From an uncultured Eggerthella sp. (GTDB lineage Bacteria > Actinomycetota > Coriobacteriia > Coriobacteriales > Eggerthellaceae): a stretch of DNA of 64,000 nt. Both the position numbers and the translations under genes were made by a program. The notes beneath the pieces were generated by a model. It had not been told where the DNA came from. It ran no database searches and saw only the letters and a list, made by a program, of their open reading frames with translations. Of the stretch, positions 34,039 through 42,882 are shown one piece after another (the stretch's first letter is position 1; every line of letters begins with the position of its first letter). The stretch spans positions 1 to 64,000 of the forward strand of contig CAJKUH010000006.1 of NCBI GenBank assembly GCA_905203045.1. Reading direction: 5' to 3'.

Positions 34039-37000
34039 ATGCGTTTTTGGTACGTTAGCGGCGGTGAAATAAAGCATCTGCCGTATATACAAAGATTGGA
34101 TCTTGATGTTCCGTACCGCTTTTGCTGGATTGCGCTCGTATTGTGCGCCGCTCTTATTGCTGCCACCTGCTTGTTTGTGGGGTTGCCTTCTGTGGCCTTT
34201 GCCTCCTGCATTCCCACGCAGGACGATTTTGCCGCCTACGAGGCTGATGGCACGCTTGAGCAGCGCCAAGCTTATATGGAAAACCTGGGCAATGATTCGT
34301 TTGACAGCAATTTGGTGCAAAGCTTGAAGGAGCGCCAGGGCTCATCGAATGCGCGTAGCCTGCGTAGCTGGGTTCCTTCTGCCTGGGCAAGTGGTATGCC
34401 GCTTCAGGGCACGGCGAAGGTTTTGGCTATCCGTGTGGCATTCCCCGCTGAAGGCGACCAGCCTGCCATGGGCTTCAAAGACGGCGACTCCCTTGAAGCG
34501 CTGCAGGCCATGTTCAACGGATCTGCTGGCGAAGCGCCTTACGAGAATCTGAACGCTTACTATACGCGTTCTTCCTACGGTGCCTTGAAGTTCGACGGGA
34601 AGGCGTACGACTATACGGCGCAGCATTGCCGCAACTACTACACCAACAACGTTGACGGTTTATTCTATGAGGCGGTTTCCGCATTGGCAAAGCAGGGAGT
34701 CGATGTTGCTTCGTTCGACGGCAACGGCGACACGATGATCGATGGCGTGTACATCCATTTCGGTGGCGAAACCACCGGTTGGGGCACTACGTGGTGGAGC
34801 AACGAACGCCATGCGCAGAACACTCAGGAAATTGAAGGCACCGGCGTTTCCTTGGGCAACGAAGTATTGCTCCATGAGCCTTCGGACGATTCCGAAACCG
34901 TGCGCACCGTTATCCATGAAACGGGCCACTGCCTAGGTTTGCCCGATTACTATCCCTACCGCTCCAGTTCGGTTGCGGTCTCTTCGGGCATCAACACTTA
35001 TGACATGATGTACAACAACGTCGGCGACCAATGCGCGCTTTCGAAGTGGATCCTTGGATGGATCCCCGGCTCGGCGATAACCCGCATCAAGGTGAGCAGC
35101 GATGGCGTGCTGGTGAAGCGCGGCAACGAAGAGCCGCAGCATTACGATGACTCTGTTTCGGAAGTGCTGAGATCGATGGATCTGAACGATTCCGAAACGG
35201 GCGGGTTCGTTGCCGTTGCGGGCGATAAAACCTCGTGCACCGATGGGAAGAGCTTCGACATTTTCGATGACGATGGTCTGCTTTCCTCGTTCTATTTGCT
35301 GCAGTACGACACCAAAACGGCGAACCAGAACATAAGCCAAGTACCGGATGGCGGTGCCTTGCGCGTGTACCGCGTGCAGGCGGAACTCAATGATGAGGGC
35401 ACTGATTTCCAAAAGGCCAATGCGTATAACCCGGATGACGATAAGTTCATCGAGGCGTTGACTTTGAGCAATACCGATTTCCACCAGATGGAACAAGGCG
35501 CCTCCGTAACGCCTTCCACCACGCCCTCTACTAACTTCTTCGAGAATCTGGGGTTGGGCTTCACGGGCATTTCGCTGGAATACGGGCAAGATGAAAACGG
35601 GCAGGACACCGCAACGGTTTCCTATGCAGCAAGCACGCCGGTTGATCCTTCGGGATTCTCGGCCAAGTTGGTCGACGACTCTGCGGTGCAATGCATTGAC
35701 GAAAGGGAACTGTCGTTTTCCATGCCTGTGTCGTATTACGAGGATCCGAACCTCGATCCGTTGATCGAATTTGGCGAGTATCCAATTATCGCCCGCCTAA
35801 GCAATGACGGCGGCGTGTTCCGGGTGTCGTGGTCGCTCGACCCGACCGAGTTCACACCCGGCACTAAAGCCGATTTGGTATTGCCCAAGGGCCTGTTCGT
35901 TTTGGGTCGCGATTCTTCCGGCCCGGTATATTCGCCCGAAGTGCGCATTCCCCTTACGGTAGGCGAGGACGGCGAGCTGGTTCCAGAAACAACGGGAGCG
36001 TATCCGAGTACTGCAATACCGGGTGAGCAGCTTCGCGAGCCTATTTCAAACGCCCTTACCCTAAGCGACGGCACGAAAGTGTTCTTCCAAGGACGCGCTT
36101 TCAATTCGGCGTTTGAAGGGGAAGGCCCCTATCCGGATGATTGCCTGTTGGTGAACCGTGTCTCGGCTTCTGACGTTGCGCAGTGTTCGACTGCTTGCAT
36201 CCAAGGTACAGGAGATGGTAGATGGCTCTCGAGCCATAGCGTGTATGGCCAGAGCAATGCTGTTTTCGAGGCGAAACTCCTTGATGACAATACCGCGGTG
36301 TTGAGCCTGCAAGGCTCCAACGATGCGCCGAAGTGGTATGCCTGGATCGATCTTACCCAGGATAAGCTCATCGCCGAAACGGATACGGAAGCGTTCAATC
36401 CCGTTCTTCTGTCTTGTGGGGGTTCGTTGGTTGAGGCTCAGCGCTATTCGGCGGGAGTGATGCTTAAGAAGTTTGACGTCAAGAGCGACGGGGATTTGCA
36501 GACGTCTTACTCGTTAATCTCAAGTGCTGATGGCGCTATGGATGCGGGCAATTCGAATTGTGCCGTCTACCGAGGAAATAATGGAGACACCCCTGGTTAT
36601 AGGGTAAAGGTGCTTTCTCAGGACATGTTGAGTGCTCTAGATTTCTACGGAAACGTAGATGACGCTTTCAACAATTCTCTTTCATTCTCGAACATCGACG
36701 GCATGTGTGACTTCGCTGCTGAAGATGCTGCCGCTATAGACGCGATTGCCGTAACGGGCAACTCGATAGTGATGGCTAGCCGTGAAATCGATAGTTCGGC
36801 TGTTGGTGCGGCACCTCTGGTTAGCTGTCTTGCAAGGTATTCTTTCGATGGCAACGTGCTTTCGAAGTGCCAGTTTGCCAATAGAATCGATTCGGAAAGC
36901 GCCAAGGTTCGTCTTTTGACGGGAGAAGCGGGCAATGTGGTTGCTTGCCTGTACCCAGATTTCTTAACAAGTCGATCAATGGAACAAGCTTGTGAGCTTG

Positions 37001-37395
37001 CGTTCTTCGATTCGGACCTAACCACGGTAAAGTACGGCGTTTCCTATTGCGGTCCCAGTGGCTTCTGGAACGGCACCAAATTCGTAAGTGTTGGGCTTAG
37101 TTCACTTAATTCTTCATGGGATAAAACCGACCAGGTGCGCTATGACATCTACCAGGGCTTAAGCGCCGGCACCGATCCCGTTGATCCCGACAACCCGAAC
37201 CCCGGCCCGGGAACCGAGCCCGGTTCGGGCTCTGATGGGGGCGCTGGTTCCGATTCTGACGCCAATGCCACTGCGCCAAGCGTTTCGGCCAAGACGGGCG
37301 ATTCTGCTGTTGGGTTGGTTGCCGTGCTTACTGCGTTGTGCTCGGGCGCGGTTGCCGTTTCTACGAAGAAGCGCCGCAGGGCCAAGCATAAATAG
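34039..37395 (+). CDS. Wall-anchored M6 family metalloprotease
   Basis: About 1118-aa secreted protein. An N-terminal hydrophobic segment (WIALVLCAALIAATCLFVGL) ending in a signal-peptidase-like AFASC is followed by an M6 (immune inhibitor A-like) peptidase domain with the zinc motif HETGHCLGLPDYY near residue 293. Long beta-rich repeats follow, then a Pro/Gly/Asp-rich spacer near 37180-37250 and a C-terminal AKTGD-TM-KKRRR sorting signal, the LPXTG variant common in Coriobacteriia. It probably acts on proteins at the cell surface. Start choice is uncertain: ATG 34039 has no strong ribosome site, and TTG 34096 would give a shorter signal peptide. Confidence 0.86.
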   Translation: MRFWYVSGGEIKHLPYIQRLDLDVPYRFCWIALVLCAALIAATCLFVGLPSVAFASCIPTQDDFAAYEADGTLEQRQAYMENLGNDSFDSNLVQSLKERQGSSNARSLRSWVPSAWASGMPLQGTAKVLAIRVAFPAEGDQPAMGFKDGDSLEALQAMFNGSAGEAPYENLNAYYTRSSYGALKFDGKAYDYTAQHCRNYYTNNVDGLFYEAVSALAKQGVDVASFDGNGDTMIDGVYIHFGGETTGWGTTWWSNERHAQNTQEIEGTGVSLGNEVLLHEPSDDSETVRTVIHETGHCLGLPDYYPYRSSSVAVSSGINTYDMMYNNVGDQCALSKWILGWIPGSAITRIKVSSDGVLVKRGNEEPQHYDDSVSEVLRSMDLNDSETGGFVAVAGDKTSCTDGKSFDIFDDDGLLSSFYLLQYDTKTANQNISQVPDGGALRVYRVQAELNDEGTDFQKANAYNPDDDKFIEALTLSNTDFHQMEQGASVTPSTTPSTNFFENLGLGFTGISLEYGQDENGQDTATVSYAASTPVDPSGFSAKLVDDSAVQCIDERELSFSMPVSYYEDPNLDPLIEFGEYPIIARLSNDGGVFRVSWSLDPTEFTPGTKADLVLPKGLFVLGRDSSGPVYSPEVRIPLTVGEDGELVPETTGAYPSTAIPGEQLREPISNALTLSDGTKVFFQGRAFNSAFEGEGPYPDDCLLVNRVSASDVAQCSTACIQGTGDGRWLSSHSVYGQSNAVFEAKLLDDNTAVLSLQGSNDAPKWYAWIDLTQDKLIAETDTEAFNPVLLSCGGSLVEAQRYSAGVMLKKFDVKSDGDLQTSYSLISSADGAMDAGNSNCAVYRGNNGDTPGYRVKVLSQDMLSALDFYGNVDDAFNNSLSFSNIDGMCDFAAEDAAAIDAIAVTGNSIVMASREIDSSAVGAAPLVSCLARYSFDGNVLSKCQFANRIDSESAKVRLLTGEAGNVVACLYPDFLTSRSMEQACELAFFDSDLTTVKYGVSYCGPSGFWNGTKFVSVGLSSLNSSWDKTDQVRYDIYQGLSAGTDPVDPDNPNPGPGTEPGSGSDGGAGSDSDANATAPSVSAKTGDSAVGLVAVLTALCSGAVAVSTKKRRRAKHK

Positions 37396-37452
37396 GGTTG
37401 CTTGCTATTGGTTTTTCTTTTAGGAAGAATTCCGATAGGGGAATAAGGAATA

Positions 37453-37490
37453 ACCACGCTATCGGTTATACATATATCCGATAGCGTGGT
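37453..37490. promoter_or_regulatory. Strong AT-loop hairpin upstream of the opine-dehydrogenase gene
   Basis: ACCACGCTATCGG (37453-37465) pairs perfectly with CCGATAGCGTGGT (37478-37490) around TTATACATATAT. There is no T-run, so it is not a classic terminator of the protease gene; the loop contains -10-like hexamers. It may be an operator or leader structure for the genes starting at 37595. Confidence 0.5.
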
Positions 37491-37594
37491 ATTCTCTACT
37501 GCGCACAAAAGCAACGCTTGGGTTCGCTCTGTGTCGGGCCCGGGCGTTTTTTCGGAATATGGCCGGAAGGCCATCCGTTAAGGAGGTTGTTGAG

Positions 37595-38836
37595 TTGGTA
37601 AACGTAGAAGAGCTGCGCAAGGCTCCTATCGCCGTTCTGGGCGGTGGCGCTGTTGGCAAGACCTGTGGTGCCGATTGCGCGCTGGCAGGTCAGGAAGTTC
37701 GCATTTGCGACCTTGATCCGTTCTTCGACAAGGCGCTGGGCACGGTAATGCGCACTGGCATCACCCTGCAGGACAAGGCGCCGGGAACGCAGACCAAGTA
37801 CGGTTTCCGCCGCATGGGCAAGGGCGAATTCGCCATGGCAACCAACTCTGTTGCCGAAGCTGTGAAGGGCGCCAAGCTCATCATCGTGGGCATTCCTTCC
37901 ATCGCCCATGAAGTGTTCTTCCGCGAGCTTATTCCTGCGCTGGAAGACGGCCAGATCATCCACATCATCCCTGACAACTACGGCAGCCTGAAGCTGCGCA
38001 AGATGATGCGTGAAATGGGCTGCACCAAGAACGTCATCATCGGTGGTTGGTCGAGCGCTCCTTACGGCACGCGCGTAGACACCGAGGGTGGCGTTGCCAA
38101 GCCTACGTGCTCGCTGGTATACCGTGCCATCACCCTGCGCGGCGCAGCGCTCCCTGCTAAGGACACTGAAGATTTCGTCGAAAGCTCCAAGGCGCTGGGC
38201 TGCTTCGATGCCATCACCCAAGGCGACGGCGCTGTATGCGGCGACACCGTTATGGACATCGGCTTCTCTAACGTGAACCCCGTCATCCATGTTCCCGGTA
38301 CCGTTCTGGGCGTTTCCACGATGGAAAACTTCGGCACTGTTCTTGATAAGAACATCCACGACTACTCCATCTACTCCCATTCCTTCTGCCCCTCCATTTC
38401 CGAGGTTCAGTACCAGTTCTACAACGAGGAAATCGCCCTGGCAGAGGCTATGGGCGTCGGCATCCAGCCCTTCAAGAAGGAAGTGTTCTACCAGCGCACC
38501 AGCGTTCTGGGCGAAGAGTACATGGGCGAAGGCTGCATCGTTCCCTTCGAAGAGCAGTGGGAAGTTGGCTTTGCCACCGGCCCGTTCACCATCAAGAACC
38601 GCTACGTCACCGAAGACGTTCCTGTTGGCTGCCATGTGTACCATGAGCTGGGCAAGAAGTTCGGCGTGCCTACGCCCATCATCGACTCGATGATCGTTCT
38701 GGGCGGCGTCATGAACAAGACCAACTTCTTCGAAACCGGCCTGACGCTTGAAGAGCTGGGCATCGGCCATATGACGAAGGAGCAGATGCAGGCTTACCTG
38801 CGCGAGGGCGAATACGTTGCCCCCGAAGGCGAGTAA
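37595..38836 (+). CDS. NAD/NADP octopine/nopaline dehydrogenase family protein
   Basis: 413-aa opine-dehydrogenase-like oxidoreductase. The N-terminal Rossmann domain has IAVLGGGAVGKTCGADCALAGQEVRICD, and the C-terminal domain carries the helical opine DH segment with IHVPGTVLGVSTMEN and SHSFCPSISEVQYQFYNEE. Such enzymes reductively couple an amino acid to an alpha-keto acid, or run the reverse. The start is TTG 37595, 8 bp after AGGAGG; the frame extends upstream to 37559 without support. The stop abuts the racemase start, so the two act together. Confidence 0.87.
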   Translation: MVNVEELRKAPIAVLGGGAVGKTCGADCALAGQEVRICDLDPFFDKALGTVMRTGITLQDKAPGTQTKYGFRRMGKGEFAMATNSVAEAVKGAKLIIVGIPSIAHEVFFRELIPALEDGQIIHIIPDNYGSLKLRKMMREMGCTKNVIIGGWSSAPYGTRVDTEGGVAKPTCSLVYRAITLRGAALPAKDTEDFVESSKALGCFDAITQGDGAVCGDTVMDIGFSNVNPVIHVPGTVLGVSTMENFGTVLDKNIHDYSIYSHSFCPSISEVQYQFYNEEIALAEAMGVGIQPFKKEVFYQRTSVLGEEYMGEGCIVPFEEQWEVGFATGPFTIKNRYVTEDVPVGCHVYHELGKKFGVPTPIIDSMIVLGGVMNKTNFFETGLTLEELGIGHMTKEQMQAYLREGEYVAPEGE

Positions 38837-39610
38837 ATGAGCAACTGGAAAAGCGCGTATGGCGCGCTTGAGACGCAGGCGGAGGTTCGTGGCACCCACG
38901 GGCTTCCGCCCCGTAGTTTCTCGGGGCAGGTGCTGGGCATCATTGCGGTGAAGCTTGATTATCCGAAGCTTCCCGGCAACGTTGCCAATGCGTGCACGTT
39001 CAACTATCCCGTTTGCTACGAAGTGGTTGATTTCGAGATCGAGCAGCTGTTTGCGGGCGATCCCGCCATCAAGCTGATGATCATCGATGCCGCCAAGAAA
39101 CTGGAAGCGCAGGGTGTGCGCGCCATCATCGGCGCGTGCGGGTACTTTGCCCATTTTCAGAAAGATGTGGCGGCGGCGGTTGATGTGCCGGTGTTCATGT
39201 CCAGCCTGTGCCAGTTGCCCACCATCAAGGCAGGCTTTGCCCAAAACGGCAGCATTGCCGTGTTCGCAGCCGATGGTTCCAGCTTAAACGATGAATTGCT
39301 TTCCCAGGTGGGAAGCAACACCGAAAGGCTTGTTATCCAGAATGTTGGCGACATGGAAAGCTTTGCGCCTATCCGCTGGGGCAAGTACGAGTTGGACAAT
39401 GGCAAGCTGACCGACGACTTGTGTGCGTTGGCGCAGAAGGTGTGTGCCGAGCACCCTGATGTTAAGGCTATCTTGCTGGAATGCAGCGATTTGCCGCCGT
39501 ATGCTGCGGCAATCCAGAAAGCTACCGGCTTGCCGGTGTTCGATTTCATCACGCTGGCGAACTGGGTTGCCAGCGCGGTGGTGCAGAAAACCTATACCGG
39601 TTGGTTCTAG
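38837..39610 (+). CDS. Aspartate/glutamate racemase family protein
   Basis: 257-aa member of the cofactor-independent Asp/Glu/hydantoin racemase family. The two catalytic Cys positions are visible in IIGACGYFAHF and LLECSDLPPYA. The start ATG follows the previous stop directly (TAAATG), so it is translationally coupled to the opine-dehydrogenase-like gene. This suggests supply of a D-amino acid, or stereo-inversion, for an opine. The substrate is not deducible. Confidence 0.85.
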   Translation: MSNWKSAYGALETQAEVRGTHGLPPRSFSGQVLGIIAVKLDYPKLPGNVANACTFNYPVCYEVVDFEIEQLFAGDPAIKLMIIDAAKKLEAQGVRAIIGACGYFAHFQKDVAAAVDVPVFMSSLCQLPTIKAGFAQNGSIAVFAADGSSLNDELLSQVGSNTERLVIQNVGDMESFAPIRWGKYELDNGKLTDDLCALAQKVCAEHPDVKAILLECSDLPPYAAAIQKATGLPVFDFITLANWVASAVVQKTYTGWF

Positions 39611-39648
39611 CAACGGCAGTATACTCACCTGCAACCAATTGCATGGCA

Positions 39649-39690
39649 AAAGCAGGCCCCGCTTCACTGCGAAGCGGGGCCTGCTTGCGT
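39649..39690. terminator. Shared terminator between convergent units
   Basis: AAGCAGGCCCCGCTTC/GAAGCGGGGCCTGCTT, a perfect 16-bp stem with a 5-nt loop. Only short T content flanks it. It ends the racemase transcript and lies 90 bp beyond the response-regulator stop on the other strand. Confidence 0.8.
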
Positions 39691-39779
39691 TATGCGGCCA
39701 CGGAGGTGTTTCCCTGGCCGTGCTTTCTTAGTTTGCGGAAGGACACCCTTCTTGGACGTGTCGGCGCGCTGGGGGAGCG

Positions 39780-40582
39780 CTATTGAAGCGGGATGGACTG
39801 GTAGATGTGCCCTGTGGTGAGTTCCGCCCAAGGATACTGCGCCATGTACTGGCCGCGGTACTGGTTCACGGTTGCCTGGTCGCCTTTCAGGAAGCGGTAG
39901 TAGTCGCATTCCACGTTTTCGGGCACTATGGCAATTTCGTCGCGCCCGCGCATGATAACGTCTTGGGAGCCCACGGCGGCAAGTGTACTGCGCAAGTCGC
40001 TGATAAGGTTGCGCACCTGGGCACGGCGCGAAGGTGTGCGCGAGCCGTCTTCCCATAGGATGGAAATCAGCTCGCCCACCAGCGCGAGCCGTGTCGGTCA
40101 ACCAAATAGGCCAAAAGCTCTTTGGTCTTGCTGCGCTTGAAGCGCACAGGCTCGCCCCTGAAGAACACGTCGAAGTTCCCGAAGCAGTGGATTTCAAGTT
40201 TTTCGGGTGCGCCAGTTGGTTTGGCAACGGGATGGCGCAGGTTTGCCAGTGCCTTGCCCACGTTTTCTTCGGTAGCGGGTTTCAGCAGATAGCCGCTGGG
40301 GAACAAGCCGTGCGCTTCCAGGGCGTATTCGGAATGTGCGGTAACGAACACGATATTCGTTTCAGGGTACTGCTCCTTCATTTTCCAGGCCAGTTCAAGC
40401 CCGCCGCCACCAGGCATTTCGATGTCGAGGAATGCAACGTTGGGTTCGCATTCCTCGGCGCGTTCCAGCGCTTCGTTGGCGGAATGCGCCACCAAGCAGG
40501 TTCCCTCGGGGTCGAGCGAGGCCATGATGCGTTTCATTGCATCGAGGGCAAGTTGCTTATCGTCTACCGCTAAAGTGATCAT
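39780..40582 (-). pseudogene. Response regulator with SARP-like output domain, frameshifted
   Basis: Receiver domain in the first frame (40582-40067): AVDD, the phospho-acceptor Asp53 in FLDIEMPGG, VTAHSEY and LLKPA. It runs into a DNA-binding domain (FGNFDVFFRGEPVRFKRSKTKELLAYLV) and then stops at WWAS. The missing rest, VGELISILWEDGSRTPSRRAQVRNLISDLRS and beyond, is in another frame from about 40085 to 39780. One base added near 40085 restores a continuous reading ...GSR-ALVGELIS. No homopolymer is present at the break. Either the gene is recently inactivated or the base is a sequence error. The kinase gene lies 6 bp upstream. Confidence 0.82.
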
Positions 40583-40588
40583 GGTTTC

Positions 40589-41857
40589 CTAACATAGGGG
40601 GATGGTTATGGCGACACGTGTGCCTGCTGGGCTGGAGGTAAGGGAAAGGGCGCCGCTGCATAGAAGGTCAAGGCGCGTGCGCACGTTGTCGAGCGCGATG
40701 CCCAGTCCATTGCTTTCCTCGGACGTGAAGCCCGAGCCGTTGTCTTCTACCGAAATGTGGTAGCCCGCTGGGTCTTCCCACGAGGCGATGCGGATAAGCC
40801 CGTTCTGCGAAGAGCCTATGCCGTGGCGCACGGCGTTTTCGACCAAGGGCTGCACACTAAGGGCGGGGATCCGAAAGTCTTGGCAGGTTATGTCCCACAC
40901 AACCTTAAACGAGCCGGCGGTATCGATCTGCTCAAGCTTCAAGTACGCTTTCACATGGGCAATTTCCTGCGCGAAGGGCACCATGTCTTTGCTTCCGGCA
41001 ACATCAAGGCTGCCACGCAGGAAGTCGGAGAACAGCTCTATTGCCTTTGCGGCGCGTGCCGGGTCCCTCACGCACAGCTCGCGCACCGTTTGCAGGGAAT
41101 TGAACATGAAATGCGAGGTTATCTGGCTGGAAAGCATACGTGACTGGCTTTCTGCCAGTTCGAGCTTCTTTGCGGTGAGCTCCTGTTCCTGTTTTTCCTG
41201 CATAGCCGCGTAAGCAAGCAGCAGCGAAAGCGCCACGGCGGGATACACGAACATGAGCGTTGGCCAGCAGTACTCAAGGGCAAGGCTGATGCACGGTAGG
41301 GCCATCATCGACACCCAAACCTCGAACGCGGTAAGGCGCTTGCCCTTTTCGGCCTGAGCAAGAGTCAAGGGCAGGGAAAGCGCTATCTGCGCGGCGAACA
41401 GGGCTTCGGTGAGGCAGTCAAGCGGCCCCCAGGTGAAGGTGTTGCTTGCATCGATGGTGAACAGGATGCCGGTTTGAAGGTTCACAAGGGGCAAGATCGC
41501 GTTCGCTGCACCGCAGGCAACGATGGCGCCGGTAAGCGCCTTGGCGAAAAACGGCACGGGCTTTGACTTTCGCAGAAACTCGCCGCATGCTGCGATGACA
41601 AACGCAGTGTAGGCTGCTGCTCCGAAAAAGTACGTAGTGAAGTTGCTTGCCTGGGTGAGGGCCACCATCCCCTCGGTGCTGGTGAGCGTCCAGGAAAGCA
41701 AGTCGCCCAGGGTGTTCACCGCATGAAGCGTGGTGGCGGCAAGCAAAAGTGCCCACTGCTTGCTGTGCCCCTTCGTTTTCAGCAATATCACGACAAGAAC
41801 CAGGGTCAGCAGCAGCGCCAGCGTTTCAATGGTTATGTTGATGGTTTGGCAATGCAC
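40589..41857 (-). CDS. Sensor histidine kinase (LytS/YehU-type His_kinase)
   Basis: 422-aa membrane kinase. About seven hydrophobic segments span residues 5-220, then a short coiled linker and the phospho-acceptor His249 in QITSHFMFNSLQTVREL. The ATPase domain has the N-box ENAVRHG, the G1 motif VEDNGSGF and GLGIALDNVRTRL. Start is GTG at 41857. The integral 7-TM sensor suggests a membrane or small-molecule signal. Its cognate regulator follows at once but is frameshifted. Confidence 0.92.
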   Translation of the reverse strand: MHCQTINITIETLALLLTLVLVVILLKTKGHSKQWALLLAATTLHAVNTLGDLLSWTLTSTEGMVALTQASNFTTYFFGAAAYTAFVIAACGEFLRKSKPVPFFAKALTGAIVACGAANAILPLVNLQTGILFTIDASNTFTWGPLDCLTEALFAAQIALSLPLTLAQAEKGKRLTAFEVWVSMMALPCISLALEYCWPTLMFVYPAVALSLLLAYAAMQEKQEQELTAKKLELAESQSRMLSSQITSHFMFNSLQTVRELCVRDPARAAKAIELFSDFLRGSLDVAGSKDMVPFAQEIAHVKAYLKLEQIDTAGSFKVVWDITCQDFRIPALSVQPLVENAVRHGIGSSQNGLIRIASWEDPAGYHISVEDNGSGFTSEESNGLGIALDNVRTRLDLLCSGALSLTSSPAGTRVAITIPLC

Positions 41858-42021
41858 AAGGCTCTCTTTCGTGGGTTTTGATGGGGGAGGGGTATAGTGA
41901 AGTGCGCTTATACGATAATACGCTAATAATCCCAGTAAAACCGCTGATAACAGGGGCTTTTATTTGATACGCTTCTGATGCGCTTCAACCGTGAAGGTAA
42001 GGGGAGGGAAAGGGGACAGGC

Positions 42022-42657
42022 ATGGCAGACACGCAAACCGAAGAACAGGAAGTGTACTACCACGGTGCATTCGACCGGGCTCGCCTGAAAACATGGGCGT
42101 TCTGGCGCAACATGGCAATTCACTTCTCGCTGTGCAGTGTGGTGGGCCATTGGCTTGAAATCCCCTGGTGCATTTTCTGCTTGTACGTGTTCGGCATCTA
42201 CGATCCGAATTCCATGGTGCGGGTCAACCCGTTCTATCCCTTCATGGTGTACGGTGTGGGCGCGGTGGTGTGCGTGATATTCCTGACACCGCTTAAAGAC
42301 AGGATGCTGCACAAACGTAAGACGAAGTTCGGGGCGGGCCTGGAATTCTACGTGGTGTGCGTGCTTGCCTGCATGGCGATGGAGGTCGGCATGGGGCTTT
42401 TGATGAACCAGCCCGATGCAGCCGGCGTGTACCCCTTGTGGGACAATTCCCGCTTGCCGTTCAATATTCTGCAGCAGGCATGGCTGCCTAACGACTTGCT
42501 GCTGGGCGCCTGCGCCCTTATCTATACCTGGTTTGCCTATCCGCTGGTGGAGCGCTTGATGGCGCGCCCGCACCCTAAGGTGATGGATGCGCTTGCCTTG
42601 GTGGTGGTCGTCGGGTTCATCGCCTTGAGCGTGGTGCAGTACACCACGTACCTGTAA
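42022..42657 (+). CDS. CmpB-like putative ABC transporter permease
   Basis: 211-aa membrane protein of the ABC_trans_CmpB type, common in Eggerthellaceae. It has about five TMs: FSLCSVVGHWLEIPWCIFCLYV, FYPFMVYGVGAVVCVIFLTP, FYVVCVLACMAMEVGMGLLM, LLGACALIYTWFAYPLV, and LALVVVVGFIALSVVQYTTYL. It lacks an ATP-binding domain, and no ATPase is adjacent. Divergent from the histidine-kinase operon across 164 bp, it may be a target of it. The function of the family is unproven. Confidence 0.78.
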   Translation: MADTQTEEQEVYYHGAFDRARLKTWAFWRNMAIHFSLCSVVGHWLEIPWCIFCLYVFGIYDPNSMVRVNPFYPFMVYGVGAVVCVIFLTPLKDRMLHKRKTKFGAGLEFYVVCVLACMAMEVGMGLLMNQPDAAGVYPLWDNSRLPFNILQQAWLPNDLLLGACALIYTWFAYPLVERLMARPHPKVMDALALVVVVGFIALSVVQYTTYL

Positions 42658-42863
42658 TCAGGGCGCTGCTTACCGTGCTGCTGCTTTCGGCTTTCGCAGG
42701 TTGCAGCTGGTTTCCTCATATAGATGGGCAATGCGGTTGGCTTTCCGCGGCTTGGTGTCTGCTCGGGCGTGGAATATGAGTTCGCGATGGGCTGATTGAG
42801 CCATTGCTTGGTTTCCGGTGTTCAGCGCAGAAGTGTAGCTGTGGCTTGTCGTTCTTCGCAAAA

Positions 42864-42882
42864 GGGCAATTGTGCCCTAGTG
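42864..42882 (-). terminator. Terminator of the minus-strand LysR gene
   Basis: On the minus strand GGGCA-CAAT-TGCCC followed by TTTTG, overlapping the stop codon. The preceding 200 bp (42660-42860) hold no recognisable gene. Confidence 0.65.
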
